From positions 1 through 54,021 of the forward strand of contig JASJCR010000034.1 in assembly GCA_030065875.1 (NCBI GenBank): DNA of 54,021 bases, in the 5' to 3' direction. Of this stretch, positions 24,807 to 34,216 are shown one piece after another (the stretch's first letter is position 1; the number at the start of each line of letters is the position of its first letter). Made by a program: the position numbers and the translations under genes. This DNA comes from Ardenticatenaceae bacterium. GTDB taxonomy: Bacteria > Chloroflexota > Anaerolineae > Promineifilales > Promineifilaceae. The notes under the pieces are model-generated. The model was not told the DNA's origin. It ran no database searches and saw nothing but the letters and a program-made list of their open reading frames with translations.

Positions 24807-25583
24807 ATGAATAAAAAACAACTAATTTTTTCATTATTAATATTGCTGACGGTCATTGCGGTGGCGTGTGGGGGAGAAACCCCGGCCGCAGTCGAAGAGG
24901 CGGCCGACACAACGGAAACGGTCGTAGAAGAGGCGGCTGAACAAGGGGCAGAAACGGCGGCAGAGGCATCTGGTGACGTGGAGGAGATTCTAGAAGACGC
25001 GGCGGCGGAGATCGAGGCGGCCGCCGATGACATCATGGAAACCCTTGGCGATCCGGTGGAATACGTGATCGATCCGGAGCAGTCTGAAGTGCGTTTTGAG
25101 CTAGATGAAGAACTGCGCGGTAATCCGACAACCGTGGTCGGGGTTGGAAACGGGATCATGGGCACAATCTCCGTGGATCTTAGCGACTTGACCACGGCCG
25201 AGATCAGCCCCATCACGATTGATCCGGCCGCTTTGTTTACCGACAACAACATGCGTAACGGAGCGATTAATCGCTTCATCCTGCAAACGTCTTCTTTTGA
25301 TGAAATCATCTTTGCCCCTTCTTCACTTGAGGGGCTGCCTCAATCGGCCGCTGTTGGCGACACGGTTGACTTTCAAATTGTGGGGGACTTGACCATCCGC
25401 GACATAACCCAACCCGCCACCTTTGAGGCCTCGGTGACGGTATCAAGCGATACAATGCTGACCGGATCGGCTGAAGCGGTTATCCAGCGGGCAGATTTTG
25501 GTTTAGAGATTCCGTCGGTACCGGCCGTGGCCAACGTGGAAGAAGAGGTCGAGCTTTATCTTGATTTTGTCGCTCAAAACTAG
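24807..25583 (+). CDS. YceI-family lipoprotein
   Basis: A 258-residue lipoprotein. The signal peptide (KKQLIFSLLILLTVIAVAC) ends with a lipobox; the modified cysteine is residue 21. A 65-residue acidic linker rich in Glu and Ala (about 25-90) follows, then a YceI domain (about 93-258), a lipocalin-like barrel that binds isoprenoid lipids: starting EYVIDPEQSEVRFELDE, with a GTISVDLSDL strand and the GDLTIRDITQPATFEA segment that marks the family. It should sit on the outer face of the membrane. ATG is preceded by AGGAGA. The ligand here is unknown. Confidence 0.9.
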   Translation: MNKKQLIFSLLILLTVIAVACGGETPAAVEEAADTTETVVEEAAEQGAETAAEASGDVEEILEDAAAEIEAAADDIMETLGDPVEYVIDPEQSEVRFELDEELRGNPTTVVGVGNGIMGTISVDLSDLTTAEISPITIDPAALFTDNNMRNGAINRFILQTSSFDEIIFAPSSLEGLPQSAAVGDTVDFQIVGDLTIRDITQPATFEASVTVSSDTMLTGSAEAVIQRADFGLEIPSVPAVANVEEEVELYLDFVAQN

Positions 25584-26015
25584 TGTTCTGTTTTGGGTTC
25601 AAGGGCGGACAGGTAAAAAATTCTGCCCTTAAACGGTCCGACAAGCGCCCCTCTCCGTTTCGGGGAGGGGCTGGGGGAGGGGTAAAATGACCGTCAAAAG
25701 TCCCACCCCCTAACCCCCTCCCGATTCGGGAGGGGGAATTTGTCGAACTGAGAAGCGCATTTTCTCATTCATCAAGCAAACGGTCTGTCCCCAAACCGAT
25801 TCGGGGGAGGGGCATAAACCACAACGGTTGCCAGTGGTAAGCAGCGTCACTGGCAACCGTTGAAACCTAGGGGTAGAGCCCACCACTGCCCCGAAATGAG
25901 GACTAAAAAGCCAGTGATTATCGTTATCCAGGTTTCAGCACTGGAGCAAATTTTAATTTAAAGTTTACTGTAGGTGCTGTTTTACAATCCCAATTAATTA
26001 AAAAATAAAAAACCT
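25584..26015. other. Gene-free region with G-rich palindromes and switch-like hairpins
   Basis: About 430 bp. From 25645 to 25745 there are CCCCTCTCC...GGGGAGGGG and CCCCCTCCC...GGGAGGGGG palindromes of a common dispersed type. From 25823 to 25944 there is a set of competing stems (separate entry). The last 70 bp before the beta-helix gene are AT-rich. Confidence 0.6.
25823..25944 (+). other. Candidate structured leader with competing stems
   Basis: A perfect 14-bp hairpin, AACGGTTGCCAGTG/CACTGGCAACCGTT (25823-25836 with 25848-25861), is followed by an arm TGAAACCT...AGGTTTCA (25861-25868 with 25930-25937) enclosing GGGG/CCCC, and a stem CCAGTG/CACTGG (25911-25916 with 25939-25944). The two CCAGTG and two CACTGG copies can swap partners. 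It ends about 70 bp before the beta-helix gene. No T tract follows, and no known riboswitch fits. Confidence 0.4.
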
Positions 26016-27377
26016 ATGCAATACCGATTTTTAACTTTTGTCCTTTTCCTATTATTTATCTATTCATCCATTACCGGAACAACGATGGAGGCGGCCGATC
26101 AGGCCAACTGTGGCTGTGATCACGTCCACCCGGCAGGCACCTGGAAGCTTGACGGTACAACTCTTCAGCCTGGAGATGTGGTCTGCTTGGGCAGCGGCAC
26201 GCGCGGCGGGATGGGGATTTACGACGTGGTTGGATCGCCTTCGCAACCGATCACCATTAAAAATTGCGGGGGGCAGCTCGATATCGACACAACCGGGGAC
26301 AGTTTTCTAATAGTGCGCAGCAAATATTTGCGTCTAACCGGCAGTGGTGACGGTGGATTCAATTACGGCATTCGAGCCAGTGGCCCCGTCAAGGCCGGTG
26401 GATTGACGACCAATATCGAGATCGATCATATCGAAGTGTATCAGGCTGGATTTGCCGGTTTTATGGTGAAAACAGACCCCACCTGTGACCCGGCTACCTG
26501 GCGGGAAAACTTTGTTATGAGAGACGTTTTTATTCATGACAATTACGCCCACGGCATGCAGGATGGGGAAGGCTTTTATATCGGCTATACGTTTTATGAC
26601 GGGGTTGAAAAGACGTGTAACGGGCAAACGGTGACGCTTTATGGGCACGTGATTGAGAATTTGCACGTGTACAACAACCGCTCCGATGATACCGGTTCGG
26701 AAGGGATTCAGGTTGGTTCTGCACCGGGAGCCAGAGTTTTTAACAATGTGGTGACCCGCCCCGGTCAGCGGCCGTTTGCCAACTACCAGAACAACGGCAT
26801 GCAGATTAACAGCGAAAATATCTCAATTTACAACAATCGCATTGAATCTGCACCGGCCAACGGCCTGATTATTTTTGGAATTGGTCACCAAGCGTATAAC
26901 AATTTAATTATCGATGCCGGCGGTTCTGGAATTTTCGCCGATGATCGCAAAGTAGGACCGGGTCACATGTACGTCAACAACACGATTGTTTCTCCGGGAA
27001 ATCACGGTATCCAGCTGTATATGGACGAAGCCACCGGTCCCACACCGGTTCGCAACAACATAGTTGTTGATCCTGGTTCTGGAAAGTATGTGGTCAAGCT
27101 CAACGGCAACGTCGACCTGCAGGAAAGTCACAATTTAGAGGCGGCGACGGTGGGGGAAGTCAAATTTGTCAATGCGGCCGCCGGCAATTATGAGCTTCAG
27201 TCAACTTCTCCGGCCGTGGATCAGGGAATCGATGTTTCCGCCTTGGGGGTGATTTGGGACATGGCAAATGTCAGCCGGCCGCGAGGAACGGCATATGATA
27301 TCGGGGCGTATGAATATGCGCCACCGCTTGGCCCGTTAAACGAAAAACAGTATGTGCCATTTGTTCGAGGGAGTTAA
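26016..27377 (+). CDS. Secreted right-handed beta-helix protein
   Basis: A 453-residue secreted protein with a signal peptide (hydrophobic residues 4-21). The body is a series of beta-helix coils marked by recurring NN/IxNN ladders (HVYNNRSDD, VFNNVVTRP, IYNNRIES, AYNNLIID, YVNNTIVS, VRNNIVVDP) between about residues 210 and 360, the fold of pectate lyases and related polysaccharide-acting enzymes. The end, SRPRGTAYDIGAYEY (about 423-437), is a typical closing motif of bacterial secreted beta-helix proteins. Substrate and catalytic residues cannot be assigned. It is not in an operon. Confidence 0.82.
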   Translation: MQYRFLTFVLFLLFIYSSITGTTMEAADQANCGCDHVHPAGTWKLDGTTLQPGDVVCLGSGTRGGMGIYDVVGSPSQPITIKNCGGQLDIDTTGDSFLIVRSKYLRLTGSGDGGFNYGIRASGPVKAGGLTTNIEIDHIEVYQAGFAGFMVKTDPTCDPATWRENFVMRDVFIHDNYAHGMQDGEGFYIGYTFYDGVEKTCNGQTVTLYGHVIENLHVYNNRSDDTGSEGIQVGSAPGARVFNNVVTRPGQRPFANYQNNGMQINSENISIYNNRIESAPANGLIIFGIGHQAYNNLIIDAGGSGIFADDRKVGPGHMYVNNTIVSPGNHGIQLYMDEATGPTPVRNNIVVDPGSGKYVVKLNGNVDLQESHNLEAATVGEVKFVNAAAGNYELQSTSPAVDQGIDVSALGVIWDMANVSRPRGTAYDIGAYEYAPPLGPLNEKQYVPFVRGS

Positions 27378-27808
27378 GTGGATCACTATTAAAAACCAGG
27401 GACGGATTAGGGAGAAAAATGTGAGTCAAACCCATACCTTGTCATTCCGAACGGAGCGAGGAATCTCGTCAAGTTGCTTTTGAGCCCTGATAGCCGAAAA
27501 TGAAAGCGCCGCTCTTCCAGCCATGGCTGCTTTCCACTGGAGATTGACGGGATCCTTCGCGATGCCTGTCTTGAGCGAAGTCGAAGGGCTCAGGATGGCA
27601 GGTAGACCGCGGACGATAAAACATCAGAATGGATCACATGTCAACAGAACCTAACCTCTAAAGCGATCTTATATTTATCTAATACAGCGCAGACAACCTA
27701 CCCATCGCGCTATCCGTAATGTGAATAATCAATTAATTTGTAACCCCATGTACAGGCAATAGATTTTATGTAAAGTAGTGGGGTTGCCACTTTAGGAAAA
27801 GGAGTGGG
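27378..27808. other. Gene-free region with dispersed repeat fragments
   Basis: About 430 bp. Contains the GAGGAATC element (27441-27474) and a related fragment at about 27548-27600 with TGAGCGAAGTCGAAGGGCTC. No gene or clear promoter. Confidence 0.6.
27441..27474 (+). repeat. GAGGAATC dispersed element, forward copy
   Basis: GTCATTCCGAACGGAGCGAG followed by GAATCTCGTCAAG. It is related in inverted orientation to 19375-19432. Confidence 0.6.
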
Positions 27809-29515
27809 ATGATGTGGCGTAAAATTTGGCAATGGTTCCTCATTGTGGGGCTGTTGCTCGCTGCAGGCAGTGCAGCTGCTGATGAGGGCAAAATTGAAGC
27901 CCTGCAAGAAAAGTCATACAGCGCGGAGCGTTTTGATGTCGACATTGTCGTTCGCGAGGATGGTTCGCTGCTGGTGACTGAAACAGTTGTGTACCGTTTT
28001 GTGGGAGAGCCGTTTACGTTTGTATTTCGCGAGCTGGAAACCGACTGGAGTGATGGAATTGGGGAGCTGACCGCAGCCGTGGACGGCCGTGTGTATCCCC
28101 CTGGAGAAGCGGCCGGTCAGGTTGAAATTTCTGGCCAAAATCCGCTGCGTGTCGAGTGGCATTTTGAACCGACCCGCGATACAACGCGCACCTTTACCCT
28201 GACCTACGTTATGTATGGCGTCGTTCGTCAGGAAGATGGGTCTGATTTACTGCGCTTTCAGCCTTTGCCGGACGAGTTTGCTTTTCCCATCGCCGATAGC
28301 ACCGTCACCATTACTTATCCGTTTCGTGCTGCTTTGGAGAGCGAGCCGGTATTAACGGCCGGCAGCGGAATCATAAGCCAGAGCAATAACCAGGTCACTA
28401 TCGTCGCCCAGGATATCCAGCCGAATCAAACCATGGTCATTGAGATGCCCTTTACGGCCGGTTCCCTTATCTCCGCTCCGCCCCAGTGGCAGCAAAATGA
28501 AATCTTTAGCCAGTCACTGGTGCCGGTTTGGTTGATCAGCAGCGGCGCGGTTCTGCTGGCCGGAATTGTGGGGGTTTTCACTTTGTGGCGACGGGAGCAG
28601 CCCCATATTCCCACCGGCCGCTGGACGATTGACTCGCCTCCCGGCAAGCTGCCGGTTGGGCTAAGCGGTGCAATTACCGCAACCGGGGCTACCCCGGCCT
28701 GGCATCATGCGTTGGGCACGCTGTTTGATTTGGCTGCCCGAGGGTACGTTGAAATTGAAGAAATACCTAAAAAAGGGTGGTTCTCTACCACCGATTTTAT
28801 GCTGCGCCAGATTAAGAGCGAGGAAGGATTGCTCCCTCATGAAAGCGGGCTGCTGGGGATGATTTTTACCGATAAAAAAACCGGTCGCGTCAGCGAAATA
28901 AAAATGTCGAAATTAAGAGGCATTATTAGCAGCACGCGCTGGAAAAAATATAGCGAAGTTATCAAAGCAGAAATCAAAGCGGCCGGTTATTTAAGCGTTA
29001 AGCGGCAGCAGGTACGTCGTCAATTTTATATCATCGGGGCGCTGATTGCCGCTTTGGCCCTAGTGTCTTTTGTTTTGACCTTAATCGTGATCGCTCGCAC
29101 CGGTGCCTGGCCGTTTATCCTGTCATTGGCTTTGTTCCTGACCGGCGTGATGTTTCTGATGGCCGGGGCATCGTTTTCTCCATTAACCGACGAGGCGTCC
29201 GGGATCGCATCTGACTGGAAGCGCTATTTCGCTTATCTCAAAGACGTCACTAAAGGCCGAGCTACGGTTACTCACGAGCTGTTTGAACCATATTTGCCTT
29301 ACGCAGCAGCGGCCGGCATACTGCCCAATTGGGTGAAATGGTTTGAGAAGCAGGGGAAAGCGGCGCTGCCCCCTTATTTTCATCTGACCTCCTCCACACC
29401 ATCCCAGGGGTTTGTCGCCTTTGCCGCCCTGGCCGCTTCGTCAACCACTTCTGGTGGGGCAGCGGCCGGCGCCGGTGGTGGCGCGGCCGGTGGTGGCGCA
29501 GCAGGTGCAGGGTGA
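27809..29515 (+). CDS. DUF2207 membrane protein
   Basis: A 568-residue DUF2207 protein: signal peptide (residues 8-24), an external beta-rich domain (about 35-225; ERFDVDIVVREDGSLLVTETV is the family hallmark), a membrane helix at about 240-262, a cytoplasmic domain (about 270-400) and two helices at about 405-450. The tail is a low-complexity Gly/Ala run (about 543-567), common in these proteins. The family's function is unknown. ATG at 27809 or 27812; AAAGGAG (27798-27804) is better spaced for 27812. The 3' end is a hairpin shared with the convergent gene. Confidence 0.85.
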   Translation: MMWRKIWQWFLIVGLLLAAGSAAADEGKIEALQEKSYSAERFDVDIVVREDGSLLVTETVVYRFVGEPFTFVFRELETDWSDGIGELTAAVDGRVYPPGEAAGQVEISGQNPLRVEWHFEPTRDTTRTFTLTYVMYGVVRQEDGSDLLRFQPLPDEFAFPIADSTVTITYPFRAALESEPVLTAGSGIISQSNNQVTIVAQDIQPNQTMVIEMPFTAGSLISAPPQWQQNEIFSQSLVPVWLISSGAVLLAGIVGVFTLWRREQPHIPTGRWTIDSPPGKLPVGLSGAITATGATPAWHHALGTLFDLAARGYVEIEEIPKKGWFSTTDFMLRQIKSEEGLLPHESGLLGMIFTDKKTGRVSEIKMSKLRGIISSTRWKKYSEVIKAEIKAAGYLSVKRQQVRRQFYIIGALIAALALVSFVLTLIVIARTGAWPFILSLALFLTGVMFLMAGASFSPLTDEASGIASDWKRYFAYLKDVTKGRATVTHELFEPYLPYAAAAGILPNWVKWFEKQGKAALPPYFHLTSSTPSQGFVAFAALAASSTTSGGAAAGAGGGAAGGGAAGAG

Positions 29516-29524
29516 ATCTCAAAG

Positions 29525-29557
29525 AAGTTGAACTTCTTCAAGAAGTTCAACTTTTCT
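29525..29557. terminator. Two-way terminator between convergent genes
   Basis: AAGTTGAACTTCTT and AAGAAGTTCAACTT (29525-29538 and 29540-29553) are exact reverse complements, followed by TTTCTTG. It serves the DUF2207 gene and, read in reverse, the DUF2079 gene. Confidence 0.8.
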
Positions 29558-29560
29558 TGT

Positions 29561-31582
29561 TTACTCAACCGTAATTTTGGTTAAAGGATACGCATCATTT
29601 GCCGCAGGCGGCCGCGAAAGAGGCCGCCGCTCCCCGGTTGCCCCATCGTACAAACCAACCAACAGCGTGTATTCGCCGGGAGCCAGCCCCACCGGAATTT
29701 GCAGGCAGTGCATATCGCCTACAACTTCCCCGGGCCGCCATTTAGGGGTTGGATAAAATCCAAACGCCGGTTCACTGTCGCGCTGCGCCTGAACAAAACC
29801 ATCCGCCGCCGCCAAATGGAGAAATACCGTCAATGCAGGGTCAATCGGGGAGTCGGTTTGCCAGTAGAGAATCGGGCACAGCGGCCGTCCTGGGGTAAGA
29901 GTCTCCTCTGGGAGGGAGTAACCAACCAGCTCAATCGTGGGCTCAAAATTGGCTGATACCGGAGTTGCATTAGAAGGAAGGTTGTCGGTGACCCATTGGG
30001 CGCCCAGCCAATCGAGCGTTTCCTGACCGGTTGGGGCGTATTTTCCACCTGCTTCCTGAAGATCGATGACCCGCTGCAGCAGTGCGCCTGTTGCCGGCTG
30101 CGGGGCGGCCGTGCGGGTGAGCAGCACCACGTCATTGCCAAAATAAATCGCCTCATAGTTAAACAAACCAATCGCTTTTTCGATGGCCGCATAGTAGGTG
30201 CGGGCGTTAACCCCCCACCGCAAGTCGGTTAGGTGGAGGAGCAAATACTCCGATTGAGCAACCCCGTACGGCCGTTCCTCCATGCGGGAGCGGGCGTGAA
30301 AAAGATCGTACCGGCGGCGCAGGGCGACGTGCGGGCCGTAAGCCATCATCGTCGAGACCGGGGCGTCGGCCGGCAGCAGTGAAACCGCCTCATCAAAAGC
30401 AGCGCGATCGCTGAGCCGCTCCAATCCATAAACCGGGTAAAAAGGGTCGTTAATCGGCGTGGTGAACGGGTTTTCCAAGGCCCAGCTGATCCCCACCGCC
30501 AGCAGAAGCCAAACCCCGACCAGCAGCCGCGATCTTGAAGGGGAGAAGGGGAGCCAGCGCTGCAATTTTGCTATCCCTTCCACCGTGGCGATAAATAAGA
30601 AGGGAATCAGGGGTGAAATATATTGGAAATAGATGCTGCTCTGACTGGGGACATCAGAAAGCAAATTGTAGGCCACGACCGGGAGACCGATGGCCAGTGT
30701 CAGGGGAGACAGCAAAGCCAGAAATCCCACCGGCAGGAAAATCATCAGCAAAAACCGGCGGCGGAGCGGCTCGCCAAAGAGATGGTCGATCACCACGCCC
30801 GGCCGTCGAAAAAGGGTCTCGACCATTTCGCTGACCGATCCCCCCAACCAGGCGTAGCGCCCCAGTGAGTCGGATGTGGCGCCACGAAAGTAGGGGATAA
30901 TGCCAAAAATCGTGAACAAAAACCACCCCCACCCAACTGCGCCCCACAGCAAACCAAATTTCCAGCGGCGGTGAACCAGAGCCAGGTACAGACCAAAAAA
31001 ACCGATAGTAAACCCAACATCCTCTCGGGTAAAAAGGGCCAAAGCCAGGACGACGCTGGCCCAGCCGGGCTTCTTGATTTCCAGCAAATCATAAGACAGG
31101 AAGAAGAAGAAAATGACAAAGGTCAGGGGGTGAAAGTCAAAGCGATTGACAAAGCCTACCGTGGGATAGAGGAGGTAAGCGGCCGTAATAATCAGCGCCA
31201 GATGATCATCTTGCAGCTTGCGCCGGGCGATCCGATAAAGAGGCAAACCGGCCAATCCCAGGAGTAAGGATTGCACCAGCAAGAGCACCCGCGGATCTTC
31301 CCACAGGGCAAAGAGAGGGGCCAGCAGCACAAAAATGAGCTGAACGTGATCCCCAAGATAATGTTCCACCTCGATTGTGCTGGCAAACCAGTCACCCTGA
31401 TAGGTATTCCAAATGACCTGGCTTTTAATGCCAAAATCGAACACGGAGGAATTAAGCCGATCGTGGCGCAAGACGGCGTACGTCGCCAGCACGGCCGTCC
31501 ACAAGGCGATCATGAGCAGCGGCCAGCGATATGATTGCCCCCTTCCCCCTTCACCCTTTGAAGTCGCCGGAAATTTACTCAT
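29561..31582 (-). CDS. DUF2079 polytopic membrane protein
   Basis: A 673-residue DUF2079 protein with about ten membrane helices (from residue 20 to about 360). Family marks are SVFDFGIKSQVIWN (about 46-59), the HLGDHVQ-like EHYLGDHV, FDFHPL and the acidic TREDVG. The family resembles GT-C glycosyltransferases, but no activity is established to my knowledge. The last 110 residues form a beta-sandwich (LTPGRPLCPILYWQTD ... LLVGLYDGATGERRPL) that is also found in the gene upstream. Start ATG overlaps the upstream stop by 8 bp, so the two are coupled. N-terminal residues GEGGRG come from a G-rich run. Confidence 0.85.
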   Translation of the reverse strand: MSKFPATSKGEGGRGQSYRWPLLMIALWTAVLATYAVLRHDRLNSSVFDFGIKSQVIWNTYQGDWFASTIEVEHYLGDHVQLIFVLLAPLFALWEDPRVLLLVQSLLLGLAGLPLYRIARRKLQDDHLALIITAAYLLYPTVGFVNRFDFHPLTFVIFFFFLSYDLLEIKKPGWASVVLALALFTREDVGFTIGFFGLYLALVHRRWKFGLLWGAVGWGWFLFTIFGIIPYFRGATSDSLGRYAWLGGSVSEMVETLFRRPGVVIDHLFGEPLRRRFLLMIFLPVGFLALLSPLTLAIGLPVVAYNLLSDVPSQSSIYFQYISPLIPFLFIATVEGIAKLQRWLPFSPSRSRLLVGVWLLLAVGISWALENPFTTPINDPFYPVYGLERLSDRAAFDEAVSLLPADAPVSTMMAYGPHVALRRRYDLFHARSRMEERPYGVAQSEYLLLHLTDLRWGVNARTYYAAIEKAIGLFNYEAIYFGNDVVLLTRTAAPQPATGALLQRVIDLQEAGGKYAPTGQETLDWLGAQWVTDNLPSNATPVSANFEPTIELVGYSLPEETLTPGRPLCPILYWQTDSPIDPALTVFLHLAAADGFVQAQRDSEPAFGFYPTPKWRPGEVVGDMHCLQIPVGLAPGEYTLLVGLYDGATGERRPLSRPPAANDAYPLTKITVE

Positions 31583-34076
31583 TACGCTTCACCAGGGGCA
31601 CCCGTTCTAACGGATCGCCCTGCACGGAGGAGACAGCCATCAGACGTTCTCCGGTTAACTCATCGTACAAACCCACATAGATCGTATATTGACCGGCGTT
31701 AAGCCGATCCAGGGGCAGCTGAACCAGATCCCGGACCACCTCCCCAGCTTCCCAGAAATTGGTCCGGTAGCTCCAGCTGCGGGGGATGCCGTCGTGTTGA
31801 GCGATCATCGCCCCCGTCCTGTCATCCACCAGATGGACAAATATTTTGTACGACCGATCAATTGCGTCCAAACTCTGCCAGTATAGCGTGAGGTCAAGTG
31901 AAGTGTCATTTGGCGATAAATCATATCCAAGCAATGAGATTTCTTCTCCCCACTGCCAGTCAACCGCGACTTGTGGATCGGCCGAGTAGACCGTAATTTG
32001 GCTGATAGTGGCCGCCTGCCCCACAAAATCTAAGCCGTCATGTAAAACGGCCGTCAACCGATAATCCCCGGCCGGTATCGGTTGATCGAGCAAGATAAAC
32101 TGAGCGTCCCGGACCACTTCATTATTGTTCCAAAGGCCGGTAGGTCGATCTGGGGATATCGGTTTACACTGTTCAAACGCAGCGGAATGGGAGACAGCAA
32201 GACGCTCATCAGCTGGATGCAGCTGCAGACAAAGATCGAGGTTTTCATTTGGCAGAGCTGTACTGCCCCAGCGCATATCAATCTTAACGGCACCGCCCTG
32301 CACCACCTCCGTGTACGCCACATCCGCCCGAATTAATCCCAATTCCGTCGTCAGGGGGATTTTGACCACAAAATCACGGCCAGCTTCTAGAGTTGTACGG
32401 TAAACGATGAGCTCTTCGTCTTCATAGAAGGGGTCGATAGTTAGCCAGTCGCGCCACATGGTGATTAGCCTGCCATTGGCCCGTTCTTTGTCGATGATGA
32501 GATACCCCACATTAGCGTGAGCCAGGCGATCGAGCTGAGCGGTCACGGCCGTAACCGAAAAATCGGCGCGGCTGTCGTTCGCGAGGGCGTAGGCTATCAT
32601 CGGAATATCATACAAAAACGCTACTGTTTCCGGGGCCGCTCGGGAGATGACGCCACCGGTTAGCGGATGCTGGTGCACCGTTTGATAGTACATGTAAAAT
32701 TTGTCATGCTGCCGGCCGGTGGGCAATATAGTCAAAGCGACATCATCCGGCACTTCAGATAAACCGGAACGATAAAATTCCGGTACCTTGGCTGAGCGAG
32801 CGGGGAAAGGTGCGGCCGTAAACTCGAGAAAAATTGCCGCGGCAGCCAGCAGACCGGCCGCCCGCACAAGCTGGGGCCTTTTCTGCAGCCGGTCAGCCAG
32901 GGCCAGAAAGCCATAGGCGGAAACCATACTCCAGCCAAAGGCCATCAAGATCATCATGCGGTACATATTGCGCAGCATGGTCGAGACAGGTAATGACCAG
33001 GGTAGGGTGATGCCTAGAGATTCGCCAAACATTGAGGGGTACGGACCAATGGCAAACAGATAGGCCAATATGGTACACCAGACCCAGACTCGGGCCGGCC
33101 GCCGAAAACGTTGATGGGTGGCCAAAATCAGGGCCAGGATGAACGGAATTATCCCTAAATACATCCCTCGCACCCGCCAGCGGTGCCAGTGAGGAATAAA
33201 AACATCCTCTATATCCGTTAAAATCGACTGGCGCGGGCTGGTAACAAAACTGCTGTTGCCCCCAGACAGGGCATCACTCAGCAAGGGCCAATTTATGATA
33301 CCGACCGCCACCCCGCTCAGCCCGCCAAAGATGAGCAAAAGCGGCCAGGAAGAGCGAATCTCTTTTTCGGTAAACCACAAATAGGTGAGGAGCAGAAACA
33401 GCCACATGGCCATTAGGATGACCAAAATTGTGCTGGTTGTGGCTCCCAAAAAGACAAAAAATGCGGCCCAAATTGCCCAACCGCGGCTGTTCTCGCGCAT
33501 CGCTCGCAGAAAGGCCAGGGTCAACCAGGGAAAGCACCAGATACTTAGCAAGACCGGATGGGAAGATTGATAGAGGCTGTGTGAGTTAAAGGCAAATGCG
33601 ATCCCGGCGATTAAGGCAGCGGCCGTTGAATCGGTTAGATAGCGGGCTAGCTGAAACATACTAAACCCGATAAACACGAAGTTGAGCAAAATGGTGACGT
33701 TATAGGCCGGCAAATCACCCAGCCACGGCCGCAGGGCCAGAGAGGTCAGCGTGTTCAGATGGCTAAAGCTGTGATAAACGAGATTTGCCCCCTGAGGATG
33801 AAAAATCATGTCGGTCCACCACAGGGAAACCTCTGAAGAGGTTAAAGCACGATGGGTCCACCAATCCGCCCAAAGGTTTATATAAATATCGTTGTCAAAG
33901 CCAACGATGACCCCGTTCAGATTGGTGATCACCCGCCAGGCAGCGATAATTGTCAGAAATAAAAAGAGGAGAAGGGCGGCTAGATTTTGAGGCCACGCTT
34001 TGGACAGGATCCCATCATTATTGGATGACCAAATCGACACGGGCGGTATTATACAATATCGTCCGATGATCAGCAT
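31575..34076 (-). CDS. Large GT-C-like polytopic membrane protein
   Basis: An 833-residue membrane protein with about eleven helices in residues 28-430 and a long external C-terminal part. The first loop has GFDNDIYINLWADWW with acidic residues where GT-C glycosyltransferases (YfhO, GT39 type) keep their catalytic Asp. The end (about 720-820) repeats the sandwich domain of the next gene: DLTLYWQSLD ... IYVGLYDELTGERL. The start is unclear: ATG at 34076, or GTG at 34040, since TATAAT lies between them on this strand. It overlaps the DUF2079 gene, so the pair may form one glycan-handling unit. Confidence 0.8.
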   Translation of the reverse strand: MLIIGRYCIIPPVSIWSSNNDGILSKAWPQNLAALLLFLFLTIIAAWRVITNLNGVIVGFDNDIYINLWADWWTHRALTSSEVSLWWTDMIFHPQGANLVYHSFSHLNTLTSLALRPWLGDLPAYNVTILLNFVFIGFSMFQLARYLTDSTAAALIAGIAFAFNSHSLYQSSHPVLLSIWCFPWLTLAFLRAMRENSRGWAIWAAFFVFLGATTSTILVILMAMWLFLLLTYLWFTEKEIRSSWPLLLIFGGLSGVAVGIINWPLLSDALSGGNSSFVTSPRQSILTDIEDVFIPHWHRWRVRGMYLGIIPFILALILATHQRFRRPARVWVWCTILAYLFAIGPYPSMFGESLGITLPWSLPVSTMLRNMYRMMILMAFGWSMVSAYGFLALADRLQKRPQLVRAAGLLAAAAIFLEFTAAPFPARSAKVPEFYRSGLSEVPDDVALTILPTGRQHDKFYMYYQTVHQHPLTGGVISRAAPETVAFLYDIPMIAYALANDSRADFSVTAVTAQLDRLAHANVGYLIIDKERANGRLITMWRDWLTIDPFYEDEELIVYRTTLEAGRDFVVKIPLTTELGLIRADVAYTEVVQGGAVKIDMRWGSTALPNENLDLCLQLHPADERLAVSHSAAFEQCKPISPDRPTGLWNNNEVVRDAQFILLDQPIPAGDYRLTAVLHDGLDFVGQAATISQITVYSADPQVAVDWQWGEEISLLGYDLSPNDTSLDLTLYWQSLDAIDRSYKIFVHLVDDRTGAMIAQHDGIPRSWSYRTNFWEAGEVVRDLVQLPLDRLNAGQYTIYVGLYDELTGERLMAVSSVQGDPLERVPLVKRNE

Positions 34077-34185
34077 CAATGTTATTCAGGCGAAACTATT
34101 TGATAAAACTTTTTTCTTACACAAAGAACCGTATCTTTTCAAACGGTTGTGTGTTTATAAATCTGAAATCTTATGCTGCTTTTTT

Positions 34186-34205
34186 AACCGCTTAGAGCGG
34201 TTTTT
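34186..34205 (+). terminator. Terminator-like hairpin just before the fabF ribosome-binding site
   Basis: AACCGCT-TAG-AGCGGTT (34186-34192 with 34196-34202) followed by TTTTT, directly abutting GAGGAGG (34206-34212). It may be an attenuator in the fabF leader, as no forward gene precedes it. Confidence 0.6.
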
Positions 34206-34216
34206 GAGGAGGAATG

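Noticed and set aside
24716..25309. Long Ser-rich reverse frame opposite the YceI lipoprotein gene
   Set aside because: It mirrors the Glu/Ala-rich linker codons of the real gene; its composition is artificial and it has no domain.
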